Source: Parasponia andersonii
Taxonomy: Eukaryota; Streptophyta; Magnoliopsida; Rosales; Cannabaceae
Reading direction: 5' to 3'
DNA: 64,000 nt
Assembly: GCA_002914805.1 (NCBI GenBank)
Contig: JXTB01000146.1
Location: 356,036-420,035 of the forward strand
Shown in pieces: positions 1-11,612 of the stretch. The notes under the pieces were generated by a model. It searched no databases. It saw only the letters and a list, made by a program, of their open reading frames with translations, and had not been told where the DNA came from. The position numbers and the translations under genes were made by a program. How positions within the stretch are numbered: position 1 is the stretch's first letter; every line of letters starts with the position of its first letter.

Positions 1-682
1 ACCCTGTTTCTTTTTCCCTTTCTCTCTTCTCTCTCTCCCTCCCATTGACCCTCTCTCCCTCGTCTCTCTCTGTCTCTCGGCCGCGCACCACCGAAGGGGA
101 GCCTCCCCGCCACCAGCCACTGCCCAGCTGCAGGGACAGCCGGCGGACCTCACCAACACTGCGCTGAGCTCGTTGCTAACCACCAGAAGCCGCTGGAGAA
201 GCCCATCGGAACCAGAGACAAGTTATATGTCTAACCTAGCTATTTTGGGTGCTAGGAATTCAGTGAAGAATTCCGTTTGTGGAATTGAAGCTCTGTTGAG
301 AAGTTGGTTTTTTGCAAGAGGACGATCGAGGGCTTGGAATTGATTCCTGACCCTCCGAACGATTATCGATGATACCTTGAGGATTCAATAGTATGGTATC
401 GCTATTCGAGCGAGGTAGGGATTCAATTACCTTTGCTTTATATCGTTTTTGAATAAAACTTATTTTCTGTAACATATGAGAACAAATGTGATTTTTGGTT
501 TTCCTGAACGTCTGTGATGGGAATTAATTATATGATGTATGATGTATAGGCTTAGGTGTCAGGCAGGCTGTTAGACATACTTAGTGCTATCATCTTAGGT
601 TTCCACAGATGAGAGGATGTGAGCTCATGGGTATGGGTTGATTTGTGTCATGTGCATATGAATTGAATGGTTTTGATTACAC

Positions 683-762
<80 letters not shown>

Positions 763-1346
763 ATTTGTGGTTTGGATTATATATACATATATGTATGTTT
801 TAGACTAAACTAACCATGCAAGAATTCTCCATCACTAAAATATTTTCAACCGAGGAAATTTTTTTTCCTACTGGGCATTTTATGTTCACCCCCATATCTT
901 CTTCCTCAGGTGATGTCCAGTGCGACTTTGGTGATCAAGAGGAGTAAGAGATCATCTTGACTGTAGTTCATTATCTTGGTAATGGATGGAGTGTGATGTC
1001 ATAGTGTTTAGATTATTTGGATTTTATTTAGCATTGAACCATGATTACTACATTCTATCTTTATCTATGAACTTATGTATACCATTCTGGTGTTTGATTT
1101 TTGACATGGATGATGATGATGCTTGGACTTATATTTGGTTTATGTTTTTTCTTTTGGGTATTCGATCTATGTTTAATGGTGTATACAAACTGTGGGAGTA
1201 GTTCACGGGATGAAATTCCAGTTATTTTATTTAAATGAACCGTTTTATAAAACTAGAACTTTTGACACTTTTTCAAATAAATCAAGGAATTTCCCATTTT
1301 TGTGAATTTCCCCTTCTACCACTGGCCTGGGCTTTGGGTCATGATA
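1..1346 (+). repeat. 5' LTR of the Ty3 element (partial, with deletions)
   Basis: Base 1 corresponds to about base 6369 in the 3' LTR, so roughly 200 bp are missing to the left. Compared with the 3' LTR it lacks two blocks of about 350 bp, at junctions near 219 and near 568. It carries a much longer (AT)n run at 689-760. The LTR ends in a degraded TGATA at 1346 where the 3' copy has TGACA. Confidence 0.88.
689..760. repeat. (AT)n microsatellite in the 5' LTR
   Basis: About 72 bases of uninterrupted AT dinucleotide. The matching position of the 3' LTR (7739-7754) has only about 16 bases, so the run expanded or contracted after insertion, or was affected by assembly. Confidence 0.95.
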
Positions 1347-1353
1347 GAAATTT

Positions 1354-1365
1354 TGGTATCAGAGC
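1354..1365 (+). other. Primer binding site, initiator tRNA-Met
   Basis: TGGTATCAGAGC lies 7 bases after the 5' LTR end. It matches the usual plant retrotransposon site complementary to the 3' end of initiator tRNA-Met, which primes minus-strand DNA synthesis. Confidence 0.92.
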
Positions 1366-1478
1366 TTGGGTTTAATAGCTCGGACATATCACCATTAAAC
1401 TAGATTGAAGTTGATTTTATGACAAGCATTTATTATTATCGTATTAATAGTTTGGCATATAGTTTTAGACTTGTAAGG

Positions 1479-2610
1479 ATGCCTCCAAGAAGAATTCTGA
1501 GGCACTAGCCAGGTACCGAACCTCCTCGCCTAGATTTCACTCATCTGATTGAGGCCATACAGCAAGTATTTGTCCAGATGAGCAATCCAGACTATTAGCC
1601 TTCAGCTCTGAGGGAACGTCAGTTGGATCAGTCTGATCATCTCCAGCAGTTCATGTGTCTCCAGCAAGGGTAGTTTGAGGGGAGATCAAAAGCTCTCACG
1701 ACAATTGCTTGGTTAAATGAGATGGAGAGGCACTTTCAAGCCCTTAGTACTCCGGTTGAGTTTGGGGTTGTGTTTGCTGTTACCCATTTGGCAGGGAGTG
1801 CCATTCGTTAGTGGGAAACAGTAGAACGGATGCAAGATGTAATGGGCTTGACTTGGGAAGACTTTGAGCAGATTTTCAAGGCCAAGTATGCCAATGAGGA
1901 TCAATAAGATGAAGTCATGAACCATTTCAAGACGTTGATTCAAGGTAACAGAATGGTGAATAAGTACCTAATAGAGTTCACTGAGTTAGCAAGTGTTGCT
2001 CTTGGACAGAGTACGAGTGAGGAGTACCGAGTTGCTAAGTTTAGGAGTCATCTAAATTGGAATATTTTCAACAGGATTGGTACTCAAACCTTCCACACTC
2101 TTCCTGAGATTGCAGTGGTTGCCTAGCGGGCAGAGGCAATCGAAGAAGGATTGGATTCCAGGAAGAACCAACAGAGAGGTAATGACAGGAAGGTCACCAG
2201 AAGGAACTAGGAGTAGTGGTCAGCCAAGGCTCTCCGAATAGTGGGAGCTTGAACAGCAGTGGTTCTTCAGGGGATGGTAGAGGCAGTCTGTATAGAGGAT
2301 GTTTTATTTGTAGCCAGCAGGGTCATCAGAAGAAGGAGTGCCCTAACCATATATAGAAATCTCCTTTTTCTCAGGGAGGACCATAGTAGAGCCAGTCAGT
2401 TCTGTTTCTTATCAGAACACTCATGCAAGGCTGCAACAGTCACAGGGTGTTTCATAGACTTTTACTTCTACTCAGCCTCATCAACATCAGTACCGCCCTT
2501 AGGATTTTACTTAGAAATTTCAGACTCCTCAGGCCTCAGGGAGTCAGAGTGGGTGTGGTTTTAGCAGTAGTGATCAAGGATCTAGCAGCAACCGTCCTGG
2601 TCAAGGGAGA
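1479..2610 (+). pseudogene. gag (capsid/nucleocapsid) of the Ty3 element, broken
   Basis: Reading starts at ATG 1479 (MPPRRILRH, then stop). A retrotransposon gag domain is recognisable from AWLNEMERHF to VNKYLIEFTELA. A CX2CX4HX4C zinc knuckle (CFICSQQGHQKKEC) lies at 2300-2341 in another frame from the capsid part. In-frame stops include TAG after H, DY, QG and AIR, and TAA after EDQ. A frameshift lies between about 2170 and 2290. The product would have been the structural Gag that packages element RNA. Confidence 0.85.
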
Positions 2611-2631
2611 GGCAACAAGGAGAAAAGAAAG

Positions 2632-3050
2632 GTGACTGGCCAAGCTTATGCTTTTATTGGGGCAAACGAAATTCAGAATCGCACCAACCAAGGTGTTATT
2701 GACGGTATGATCCTTCTTTCACACTCTTGGACACATGTTTTGTTTAATACTGATGCATCCCATTCACTCATATCCTTGTTCTTTGCTCAACTGTTAGGGT
2801 TGGAATTTTCTGATTTAGATTATGTATTGACATTGGATACAACTATGGGAGGAGTAACCGATGTGTCTAGTGTACGTAAGTCTTGTCAAGTTGTGGTCGA
2901 TGATAGGAAGTTTCTTGTTGATTTGATTGTATTACTGATGTGACAGTATAACGTGATACTCGGTATGGATTGGTTGTCGAAGTATTGAGCCGTTGTAGAC
3001 TATCATAAGAAGCATGTGACTCTTTTTCCTGGTGATGGGTATCCTATTGT
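2632..3050 (+). pseudogene. Retropepsin-like protease of the Ty3 element, inactivated
   Basis: The reading frame 2632-2943 continues past a TGA into YNVILGMDWLSKY. The aspartic protease active site, normally D-T-G-A-S, reads N-T-D-A-S at 2746-2760. The catalytic Asp is Asn and the following Gly is Asp. The domain would have cut the Gag-Pol polyprotein, and this copy cannot be active. Confidence 0.85.
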
Positions 3051-3239
3051 CTATCAGGCTGGGATGAGTCCATTGAAGCCTAGTCCTGTTTTGAAAGCGT
3101 GCATGGGTGGAAGGAAGAAACTCGAGTGTTATGGGAACTTGTTTGCCATGGATGGCGAGGTGAGGACAGACGATTAAGACCCATGGATTCTAGTGCTGTG
3201 TGAGTATTCAGAGGTGTTTCCTGAAGAGTTACTAGGGTT

Positions 3240-4545
3240 ACCACCTAATAGGGAGATCGAGTTCTGTATTGAACTAATTCCTGGAGCTTAGCCAGTTTCT
3301 ATGCCAGCATATCGCATGGCGCCTACTGAGATGGAGGAATTAAAAGAAAAGTTGGATGACTTGCTTTCCAAAGGCTTAATTCGCAGTAGTACTTCTCCTT
3401 GGGGTGCTCTTGTTTTGTTTGCGAAGAAAGCTAATAATTCGTTGAGACTTTGTGTGGATTACCGGAAGTTGAACTAGTTGACAGTGATGAACAAGTATCC
3501 TCTGCCAAGGATAAATGAGTTGTTTGCTCAAATCGGTGGTTTAAGGTTCTTCTCTAAGATCGATTTGAGATCCGGTTATCATCAGTTGAAGATAAGAGAG
3601 GATGATATACCTAAGACAACATTCAAAACCCGATATGGTCACTTTGAGTTTCTGGTGATGCCATTTGGTTTGACGAATGCACCTGCAGCCTTTATAGATC
3701 ATGAATCGAATTTTCAGACCATTTTTCGATCATTTTGTGGTTGTGTTCATCAATGACATCCTGGTGTATTCTAAGACTCGAGAAGAGCATGCCGAAAATC
3801 TAGGGATAGTACTCAAGACCTTGAGATATCGTCAGTTGTATGCCAAGAAATCAAAGTGTGACTTTTGGATGTCAGAAGAGAAGTTCTTGGGCCATGTGAT
3901 TTCTTACGGAGGTATTTCAATCAATCTCGCTAAGATAGAAACTATTCTAGAGTGGGAAAGACCGAGAAATGTGACAGAAGTACGTAGTTTCCTTGGTTTG
4001 GCAAGTTACTACCATCGTTTTACGCAAGATTTTTAGAGGATCACCTTGCCTTTGACGAAGTTGACCAGGAAGGATGCCAAGTTTGTTTGGGATTATGAAA
4101 GTGAAGAAGCTTTTGTCAGGTTGAAGCAAAGCTTGACCGTAGCACCAGTTCTTACTGTTCCTGATAGTAATGAGCCTTATGTGGTGTACACCGATGCTTC
4201 CAAGACGGGTTTGGGATGTGTCTTGATGCAGAATGGTTGGGTTCTGGCTTATGCTTCTCGCCAGTTGAAGCCATATGAGAAGAACTATCCCACCCATGAT
4301 CTGGAACTTGCAGTAGTGATCTTTGCTTTGAAGATTTGGCGATATTACTTGTATAGTGTGAAGTTCGACATATTCTCCGATTATAAGAGTTTGAAGTATC
4401 TCTTTACTCAGAAGGATCTAAACTTGAGACAATGAAGATGGATTGAGTATATGGAGGATTATGACTTTGACCTACAGTATCATCCTAGTAAGGCTAATAT
4501 TGTAATGGATGCACTGAGTAGGAAGCCTCATGGTATACTAGCTGC
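3240..4545 (+). pseudogene. Reverse transcriptase and RNase H of the Ty3 element, broken
   Basis: RT blocks seen in order are [28 protein letters not shown], the DLRSGYHQ palm motif, [10 protein letters not shown] and the active-site block. The YIDD box reads FIND: the codon at 3752-3754 is AAT instead of GAT, so one catalytic Asp is lost. A frameshift at about 3698-3700 separates the fingers/palm from the active-site block. RNase H follows ([46 protein letters not shown]), interrupted by TAG near 4034 and TGA near 4433. Confidence 0.92.
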
Positions 4546-4766
4546 ACTAGTGTTTGAAGATTGGAGGAACTCAATTGCGATTGGTAACTACAACTTGTAG
4601 TACATTGAGAATGAAAGTGTTACGTGCCTGAGCAATATTGTGATTTCACTCACTTCTCTAGACTGTCTAACAGAGTCAGTGGCAAAACAGAGAGTTGAAG
4701 ACAATCTGGAATCGACTTCGGAATGGTGAATAGTTAGATGGTTGGAGCACTAACAGGGAAGGGTTT

Positions 4767-6104
4767 TTGCTTTTCAGTGGGAAGTTAGTTGTAGCTAATA
4801 ACACTAATATTCAAGAAACCATTCTAACTGAGGCTCACAAATCAAGGTTCATCATACATCCGGGTAGTGATAAGATGTACCAAGACTTGAAGAGACAGTA
4901 TTGGTATAAAGGGATGAAGAAGGATGTAGCTACCTTTGTGGCTAAGGGTTTGACTTGTCAGCAAGTCAAGGCTGAACACTAGAGGTCAGCAGGGTTACTT
5001 TAACCGTTGCCAATTCTGGAATGGAAGTGGGACAAGATCACGATGGACTTCGTGACTAGTTTGCCGAAGACCTTGAGGAAGAATGACTCAGTTTAGGTGT
5101 TAGTCGATTGGTTAACGAAGAGTTCTCACTTTATACCGATTCGGATGGACTACTCACTTACTAAGCTCAGTAGACTGTATATGGAGAACATCATATGTTT
5201 GCATGGTGTGCCTTCAAGCATAGTCTCCGATAGAGATCCAAGGTTTACTTCTAAGTTTTGGAGAGCCTTGCAGAAAGCATTGGATATGCAGTTGGATATC
5301 AGTACGACTCACCATCCTGAGTCAGATGGTCAGTCTGAAAGGACTATTCATATTCTTGAGGACATGCTACGTTGTTGTATACTGGACTTTGGTGGGAACT
5401 GGGATGATTATCTTCTTTTGGTGGAATTTGCATACAATAACAATTACCAGACCAGTATGGGTGTGGCTCTATATGAAGTGTTATATGGAAGGCTTTGTAG
5501 GTCGCCTTTATGTTGGATAGGACCTGAAGAGCGTGTTACTCTTAATCCTGAACTGATTGAAGAGACTACTAAGAAGATCAAGGATATCTGGGAGAGACTC
5601 AAAAAGATTCAGAGTCGTCAGAAGAGTTATGCTGACCCGAAAAGGCGTGAGGCAAAGTTCGATACTAGTGACTCCGTATTCTTGAAAGTGACTCTAAGGC
5701 GTGGTGTGACAAGATTTAGGGTTAAGGGTAAGCTTGCTCCAAGGTATATTGGTCCCTTTGAGATCACTGAGAGAATTGGATAAGTGGCGTATCGCTTGAA
5801 TCTGCCTGCATAGTTAGGTCACGTGTATATTGTGTTTCACATGTCGATGTTGAAGAAGTACACGCTAGAGCCATCTCATGTTGTTTAGTACGTCCACGTA
5901 CCGATCCAAGAAAATGTGTCCTATGAATAGCAGCCTATTTGCTTGTTGGCTAGAGAGTTGAAGATGCTTCGCAACAGAGAGATTCCACTTGTTAAGGTGC
6001 TTTAGGAACATCACAAAGAAGACGAGGCTACTTGGGAACTCGAGACGGAGATATAAGAGAAGTACCCTTATTTGTTTAACCTTCAGTCAAAAGATATACT
6101 GTGA
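4767..6104 (+). pseudogene. Integrase plus chromodomain-like tail of the Ty3 element, broken
   Basis: The zinc-binding HHCC region is present, but the first Cys of the CX2C pair is Gly (KGLTCQQVKAEH). The catalytic core keeps all three acidic positions: D in VLVDWLTKSSHF, D in IVSDRDPRF and E in SDGQSERTIHILEDM. The GPFEITERIG block is followed by VAYRLNLPA, MSMLKKY and a chromodomain-like end (LKMLRNREIPLVKVL, then DEATWELE), as in chromoviruses that target heterochromatin. Six or more stops interrupt the frame. The last sense codons run to TGA at 6102. Confidence 0.92.
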
Positions 6105-6150
6105 TGTAAATCTTGACTTGTATTTTGAATTTCGAGACGAAATTCTTGTA

Positions 6151-6162
6151 AGGAGGGGAGAA
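6151..6162 (+). other. Polypurine tract
   Basis: The purine run AGGAGGGGAGAA directly precedes the TG that opens the 3' LTR. This is the position and composition expected for the plus-strand primer. Confidence 0.85.
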
Positions 6163-8378
6163 TGTAAAAACCCAAATTTTGGGAGGGTAATTTGGACATT
6201 TTACCAATTTTTCGGATATAATAATGGGGGGATTAATTTGCAAAAATTTTGTGCAGAAGGACTAAAATGCAATTTTTGGGGGACAGAATTGATGGAGATT
6301 TGAAAATTTGGGGACTTATGTGTAATTTTTGAAAAATTGCACTTTCCCATAAAACAGAGCCACGTGGCCCTGTTTCTTTTTCCCTCTCTCTCCCTCCTGT
6401 CGACCCTCTCTCCCTCGTCTCTCTCTATCTCTCGACCGCACACCATCGGAGGGAAGCCGCCACGCCTCTAGCCACCGCCTAGTTACAGGAAACACCAGCG
6501 GACCTCGCCAGCACCGCGTTGAACTCATCGCTGACCACCAGAAGCCGCTGGAGAAGCCCACCAGAACCGGAGAATAGAAAGTGGCCGTGGAGGGGTTTTT
6601 GTCGCCGGCTACGATTCCGACCACCATTCGACCTCAAACCGGACTCGTTGGATTCATCTCGTTGAGAGGAAGCTCAAGGTATATATATCTTAACCCCATA
6701 ATGCCCGAATCAAAAGTTGTCATTTTTGGAATATTTTGAGCTTAAGTTACTTTTTAATCCGGCCGTTGGATTATGTTTTGTTGTCATTTTTGGATTGTAC
6801 TCAGAAAATGGAGAAGTTTGATATATATATTGCTTATGTTCGTGACCGGCACGAACAGTCGAGATTTTATCTCGTTTTGCATGCCACCTGCCCGGTGTGA
6901 GCCTGGACCCGAATTGGATAAGTTATATGTCTAACCTAGCTATTTTGGGTACTAAGAATTCAGTGAAGAGGTCCATTTGTGGAATTGAAGCTTTGTTAAG
7001 AAGTTGATTTTTCACAAGAGGACGATCAAGGGCTTGAAATTGATTCCAGACCCTCCGGTCTATTGTCGACGACACCTTGAGGATTCAATAGCGTGGTATC
7101 GCTATTCGAGTGAGGTATAGATTCAATTACCTATGTTTTATATCATTTTCGAATAAAACTTATTTTCTGCAATATATGAGAACAAATGTGATTTTTGGTT
7201 TTCTTGAACATCTGTGATGAGAATTGATTATATGATGTATACATATTGCATTGCTCTGGGAATTTTCAGAGCATAGGTTATTTTGGGTAGATTAAAAATA
7301 GGGCTGTTATGCTGCCCGTTTTCCTACTAAACCTAGTATGTTTATTTTATTGAAAAACCCGAGCATGATTATTTTCGCACTTCAATTCTGTATTGCACGT
7401 GTCATAGGATCATACATGAACATTGTGTTAGTATCATGGGTTTATAGTGTGGCGCTGCATACCCCACCATCGGTGTAGAGTCCGTAAACCTGTGCAGGAT
7501 TTTGTTACTTCTGATTACCTCCCCATTTGGCAGGCGTAGGTAATTCAGTTGCCTCTTCAGGTTTGGTAGGCGACACACAGATGTCCTCTTCAGGTATGGG
7601 CTTAGGTGTCAGGTAGGCTGTTAGGCATACTTAGTACCATCATCCTAGGTTTCTACAAATGAGAGGATGTGTACTCATAGGTATGGGTTGATTTGTGTCA
7701 TGCGTATATGAACTGAATGATTTTGATTACACTGCTTTATATATATATATATATGGATTTCCGGTTTGGATTATATATATATATGTATGTTTTAGACTAA
7801 ACTAACTGCATGAATTCTCCATCACTAAAATGTTTTCAACCGAGATAATTTTTTTTCCTATTGGGTATTTTTTGCTCACCCATATACCTTCTTCCTCATG
7901 TGGTGTCCAGTGCGACCTTGGTGAATAAGAGGAGTAAGAGGTCATCTTGACTGTAGTTCGTTATCTTAGTAATACTTAGAGTGTGATGTCATAGTGTTTG
8001 GATTATTTAGGTTTTGTTTAGTATTGAACCAAGATTACTACATTCTATCTTTATCTGTGAACTTATGTATGCCATTCTGGTGTTTCATTTTTGACGTGGA
8101 TGATGATGATGCTTGGACTTATATTTGGTTTACATTTTTTTCTTTTTGGTAATTATTCGATCTATGTTTAATGGTGTATACGAACTATGGGAGTGATTCA
8201 CAAGATGAAATTCTAGTTATTTTATTTAAATGAACCGTTTTATAGAACTATAACTTTTGACACTTTTTCAAATAAATCAAGGAATTTCTCATCTTTGCGA
8301 AATTTCCCTTCTGTCACTGGCCCGAGTATCTTTGCGAAATTTCCCTTCTGTCACTGGCCCGAGTTTCGAGTCGTGACA
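6163..8378 (+). repeat. 3' LTR of the Ty3 element
   Basis: A 2216-bp LTR opening TGTAAAAACCC and ending TCGTGACA. It aligns with the 5' LTR on both sides of two blocks (about 6575-6918 and 7241-7597) that the 5' copy lacks. It contains a pyrimidine-rich CT tract near 6375-6430. Near its end is a perfect 37-bp tandem duplication (8291-8327 and 8328-8364) absent from the 5' LTR. Confidence 0.92.
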
Positions 8379-9141
8379 TTAGTAACCAGTAACTAGTTAC
8401 CAGTCTTCAGAAACTGGTCACCAGTAACCATTTTAAAATTAGTATTTTTATAATTTTGTTTTAAAAAGTGATATTTTTCTAATAAAAACCATACAAAATT
8501 TTTTAAAAAGCCTGAATTTTATATTTTTTTTAATTCTTTTAATTTTTTATGCGTAAAATTATTAGAAACCCTTATCATAGAGCACACAGTTGGGTACTTT
8601 AAAAGTTAGACCCTTGATGGTGGATATTGTACAAGTAAAAACCAATCAATTGGATTCTTCGACCCATGGTTTTCCACGATGGTAAATTTTCCTGTCAAAA
8701 TTTTGGTTTCTGGTACATAGGGCCTCGTTTGAACAGTTCAATAACATAAGATTTTTATTTATTTATCCTCCTTTTGTTTTTGTTTTGTTTTTCTTACTTT
8801 TTTTTTTCCAGTTTGACCATTGTTTAATAAATAACGTTAAGGGCATTTCTAAATTTGTATGTGTATCCTATGCATTTATTAGTTTATGATTAAGGACCAA
8901 GCCAAAAACTTACTTCAGCGTGGTGTAAATCATGGTTAGAATTATGAGAATCGCTTATATAATGAACATTTTAGCCTTAAATTTGTATGGTAAGGAAAGT
9001 CTAATATTCATGTAAAAAATTTTCCGAGTTGGATTGGTAAAACCACTTAGTCTTAGTAGATATAGTACCTATATGATATTATAAAAAGAGATATTATCAA
9101 TTTTGATCCTCTTTCAATACATGTGGTGAAAATGGATAACT

Positions 9142-9343
9142 TATAAATTATTTGCAAAATTAAGACTTTTATTTCCATATCATTTAATGAAATTTTGGGG
9201 TTTCAAAATTATTCCTAACTCGATCCTAGTCGAAAATTTTTGTATAAATTATTTGCAAAATTAAGACTTTTATTTCCATGTCATTTAATGAAATTTTGGG
9301 GTTTCAAAATTATTCCTAACTCGATCTTAGTCGAAAATTTTTG
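9142..9343. repeat. 101-bp direct tandem duplication
   Basis: Two nearly identical copies at 9142-9242 and 9243-9343, starting at tataaattatttgcaaaa. They differ at only a few bases, so the duplication is recent relative to the surrounding decay. Confidence 0.9.
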
Positions 9344-10322
9344 ATCTAGCCGAAAAAGCCAAAAATGAAGGAGTTAGCGTTGGGAAGATGGACAACCATG
9401 TTCGACTAGGGTAAAAAACGATTGATTACGGTTGAACGTCGATCAAAAATTTTCGACTAGTGACTTAGAACAAGTCAAATTGTCTGATTGTAGTCGAATG
9501 GTGATTCGACCCTAGTTGGGATCGAAATTTTCTAGTCATTGGTCAAAATTTGATCGGAATAACTAGAAGAGTGGCGAAATAAGTTTGATCACGGTCAAAT
9601 TTTTTGACCCTAATCGAGCAGAGGCACCATCAGGGTCGAGATCGGAACAACAGTGATGACAGAAATAGTTTGGAATTTGTTACAAAAGAATGTATTTTAG
9701 GATTTATTAGGAAATAAGATATCCAAATACTTTTACATGTGTGATATGACAATAAAAGTTAATTTTGAAAATATTTATGAATGAGTCTTTTTTTTCACCG
9801 TGAGAGTTTAATAGACCCATATGCATAAATTCCCCATAACAAAACTAAAAGATTAAAAATATGGTTCTTTTCTTGGAAGAAGATTTACAGACATATTGTG
9901 TATTCAATATATTTTAAATAAAAATAATGCTAGGTATCCCAAAATTTGTACCAAATTTTTAATACTAACATATGTGGTATGTGGAGTGGCATCATTCAAT
10001 TAGTGAATATGATTAATTTATTTGTGGTAATTTCTAATACATCAACTAAGATGTATTAGCATTAAAAATTTAGTAACAATCTTGATATACCTAGCATTAT
10101 CCTTTAAATAAATACATCATAACTTGGCCTGCTTAGCAACAATTATCTTTTATGTCATTGAGGCCTTGAACCCCTACTCATTTTTATTTTTATTTTATCT
10201 TTAAAAATATAGAAATTTATTTGTATTTTTATTTTTCTATACTTTAATTAACAAAATATAAAATATTCCCCACAAAATAGATATAATTTCATTACAAAAT
10301 TTTTGGCTCTGTCCTTGGTTTA

Positions 10323-10491
10323 ATCGATATGTAAATTGAGGCTTAGCTTAATTGGTCTAGGATTCTTAAGAGTGTGTGTGAGCATATGAGAGGGTAGTTT
10401 GAATCCTAGTTAAACTGGTTTATGTATAAATTTATAATAGAAATTTTCTTCTTTTAAAAAAAAAAAAAAAGGTCATCAATATGTTGTTTGA
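10323..10491 (+). mobile_element. tRNA-derived SINE with target duplication
   Basis: The body at about 10340-10474 has a box A-like GGCTTAGCTTAATTGG at its start and a box B-like GTTTGAATCC about 70 bases later, and it ends in a run of A. Both boxes together form the internal RNA polymerase III promoter of tRNA-derived SINEs. Flanking 17-bp segments at 10323-10339 and 10475-10491 match at 13 of 17 positions and look like an aged target-site duplication. Confidence 0.6.
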
Positions 10492-11070
10492 GAAAATTTG
10501 TCATTTTTTTAACTATAAAAAACATAAATGATGCCAAAAAAGTTAATAATAAATAACTGTTTCAACTTTCTATATAAAAAATATTTTTAGATTTAAAAAA
10601 TAGAATTCAAATTTTGTATCAAATGCGCCCTATATTTGTGCATGAATCAAATGATGTGTTATGTGTACATGTTGGCAGTAATTCTCTAGGAATAAAGGAT
10701 ATGTCAATTCTTAGCAAAGCCAAGGATACGTACTAAATGGATTCCCTTTATAGACCGGTCAAATGAGATGTCATTTTTAAAATTATCGAATAATATCTGT
10801 ATTTATAGATTTAATAAAGGGTAGTATGATGTAAATGACTCAAAAGAAAATATTAAACTATTGTGCTAAATTCAGAAGTTAAATCCAACAGTCCCAACTT
10901 TTCTCGACTGATTTCTTACTTGCAATATCTTATGCTTACTATACTTACTATACTTTAAATAATATAGTATAATAGTATAATATATATCAAATAGTTATTT
11001 TCTTATATCTTGACAAAATGAAATAATATAATACATAAAACCTCTTATGTTGCTTTTTTTATAATGACTT

Positions 11071-11102
<32 letters not shown>

Positions 11103-11341
11103 GGGCACCAATCTAGTAGATTTTTTTTTTTTACCTATGCATAAGTATCAATTTGGCCAAAGAAAATTTAGTATGCACCTTTTTTTATTGTAAAAAGTAA
11201 GAGAGAGAAAGAGCATTAATGATGCACGTCTTTTTATATACTTTATTATAGTCATTGGATCATTATTAGATGGAAATCTAACGGCTAAAAAAAAATACAT
11301 ATCCATAGGTAAAAAAAATAAATACCTATTAGATTGGCAAC

Positions 11342-11377
<36 letters not shown>

Positions 11378-11379
<2 letters not shown>

Positions 11380-11612
11380 CTTCCTATGACTTACTGAAAA
11401 CCATACTGGAAAAACTTATATATATTAAACACTTCCTATAACTTACTGAAAACCATACTGGAAAAACTCAGTGGGATAAAAATGGCAAGGAAGAAAGGGT
11501 GCATAACTCTTGTACAAGATACCTATTTCAAATTACCTCATTAAAAATCTTTCCTAGAAAACCTAGTGGAACAAAACTAGGTTAAGGGAAAAAGAGTGCA
11601 ATTGCATATTCT
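11378..11612. repeat. LTR-retrotransposon-like relic with short tandem duplication
   Basis: The segment cacttcctatgacttactg... through ggaaaaact occurs twice (about 11379-11418 and 11429-11468). It is followed by acctcattaaaaatctttcc and a gggaaaaagagtgca phrase. Phrases of this kind, with cctcattaaaa and agtgggacaaaa, recur in plant copia-type LTRs. No LTR boundaries or coding part were found, so family assignment is by resemblance only. Confidence 0.4.

Larger units (their letters stand above)
1..8378 (+). mobile_element. Decayed Ty3/gypsy chromovirus (Tekay/Del type)
   Basis: LTR retrotransposon in the order LTR, primer binding site, gag, protease, reverse transcriptase, RNase H, integrase, chromodomain, polypurine tract, LTR. 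The domain order with integrase after RNase H defines Ty3/gypsy. The C-terminal chromodomain-like stretch and LTRs over 2 kb point to the Tekay/Del chromovirus lineage. The 5' LTR is cut by the window edge, so the 5' target-site copy cannot be checked. Gag-pol is broken by many stops, several frameshifts and lost catalytic residues, so the element is not autonomous. Confidence 0.93.
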
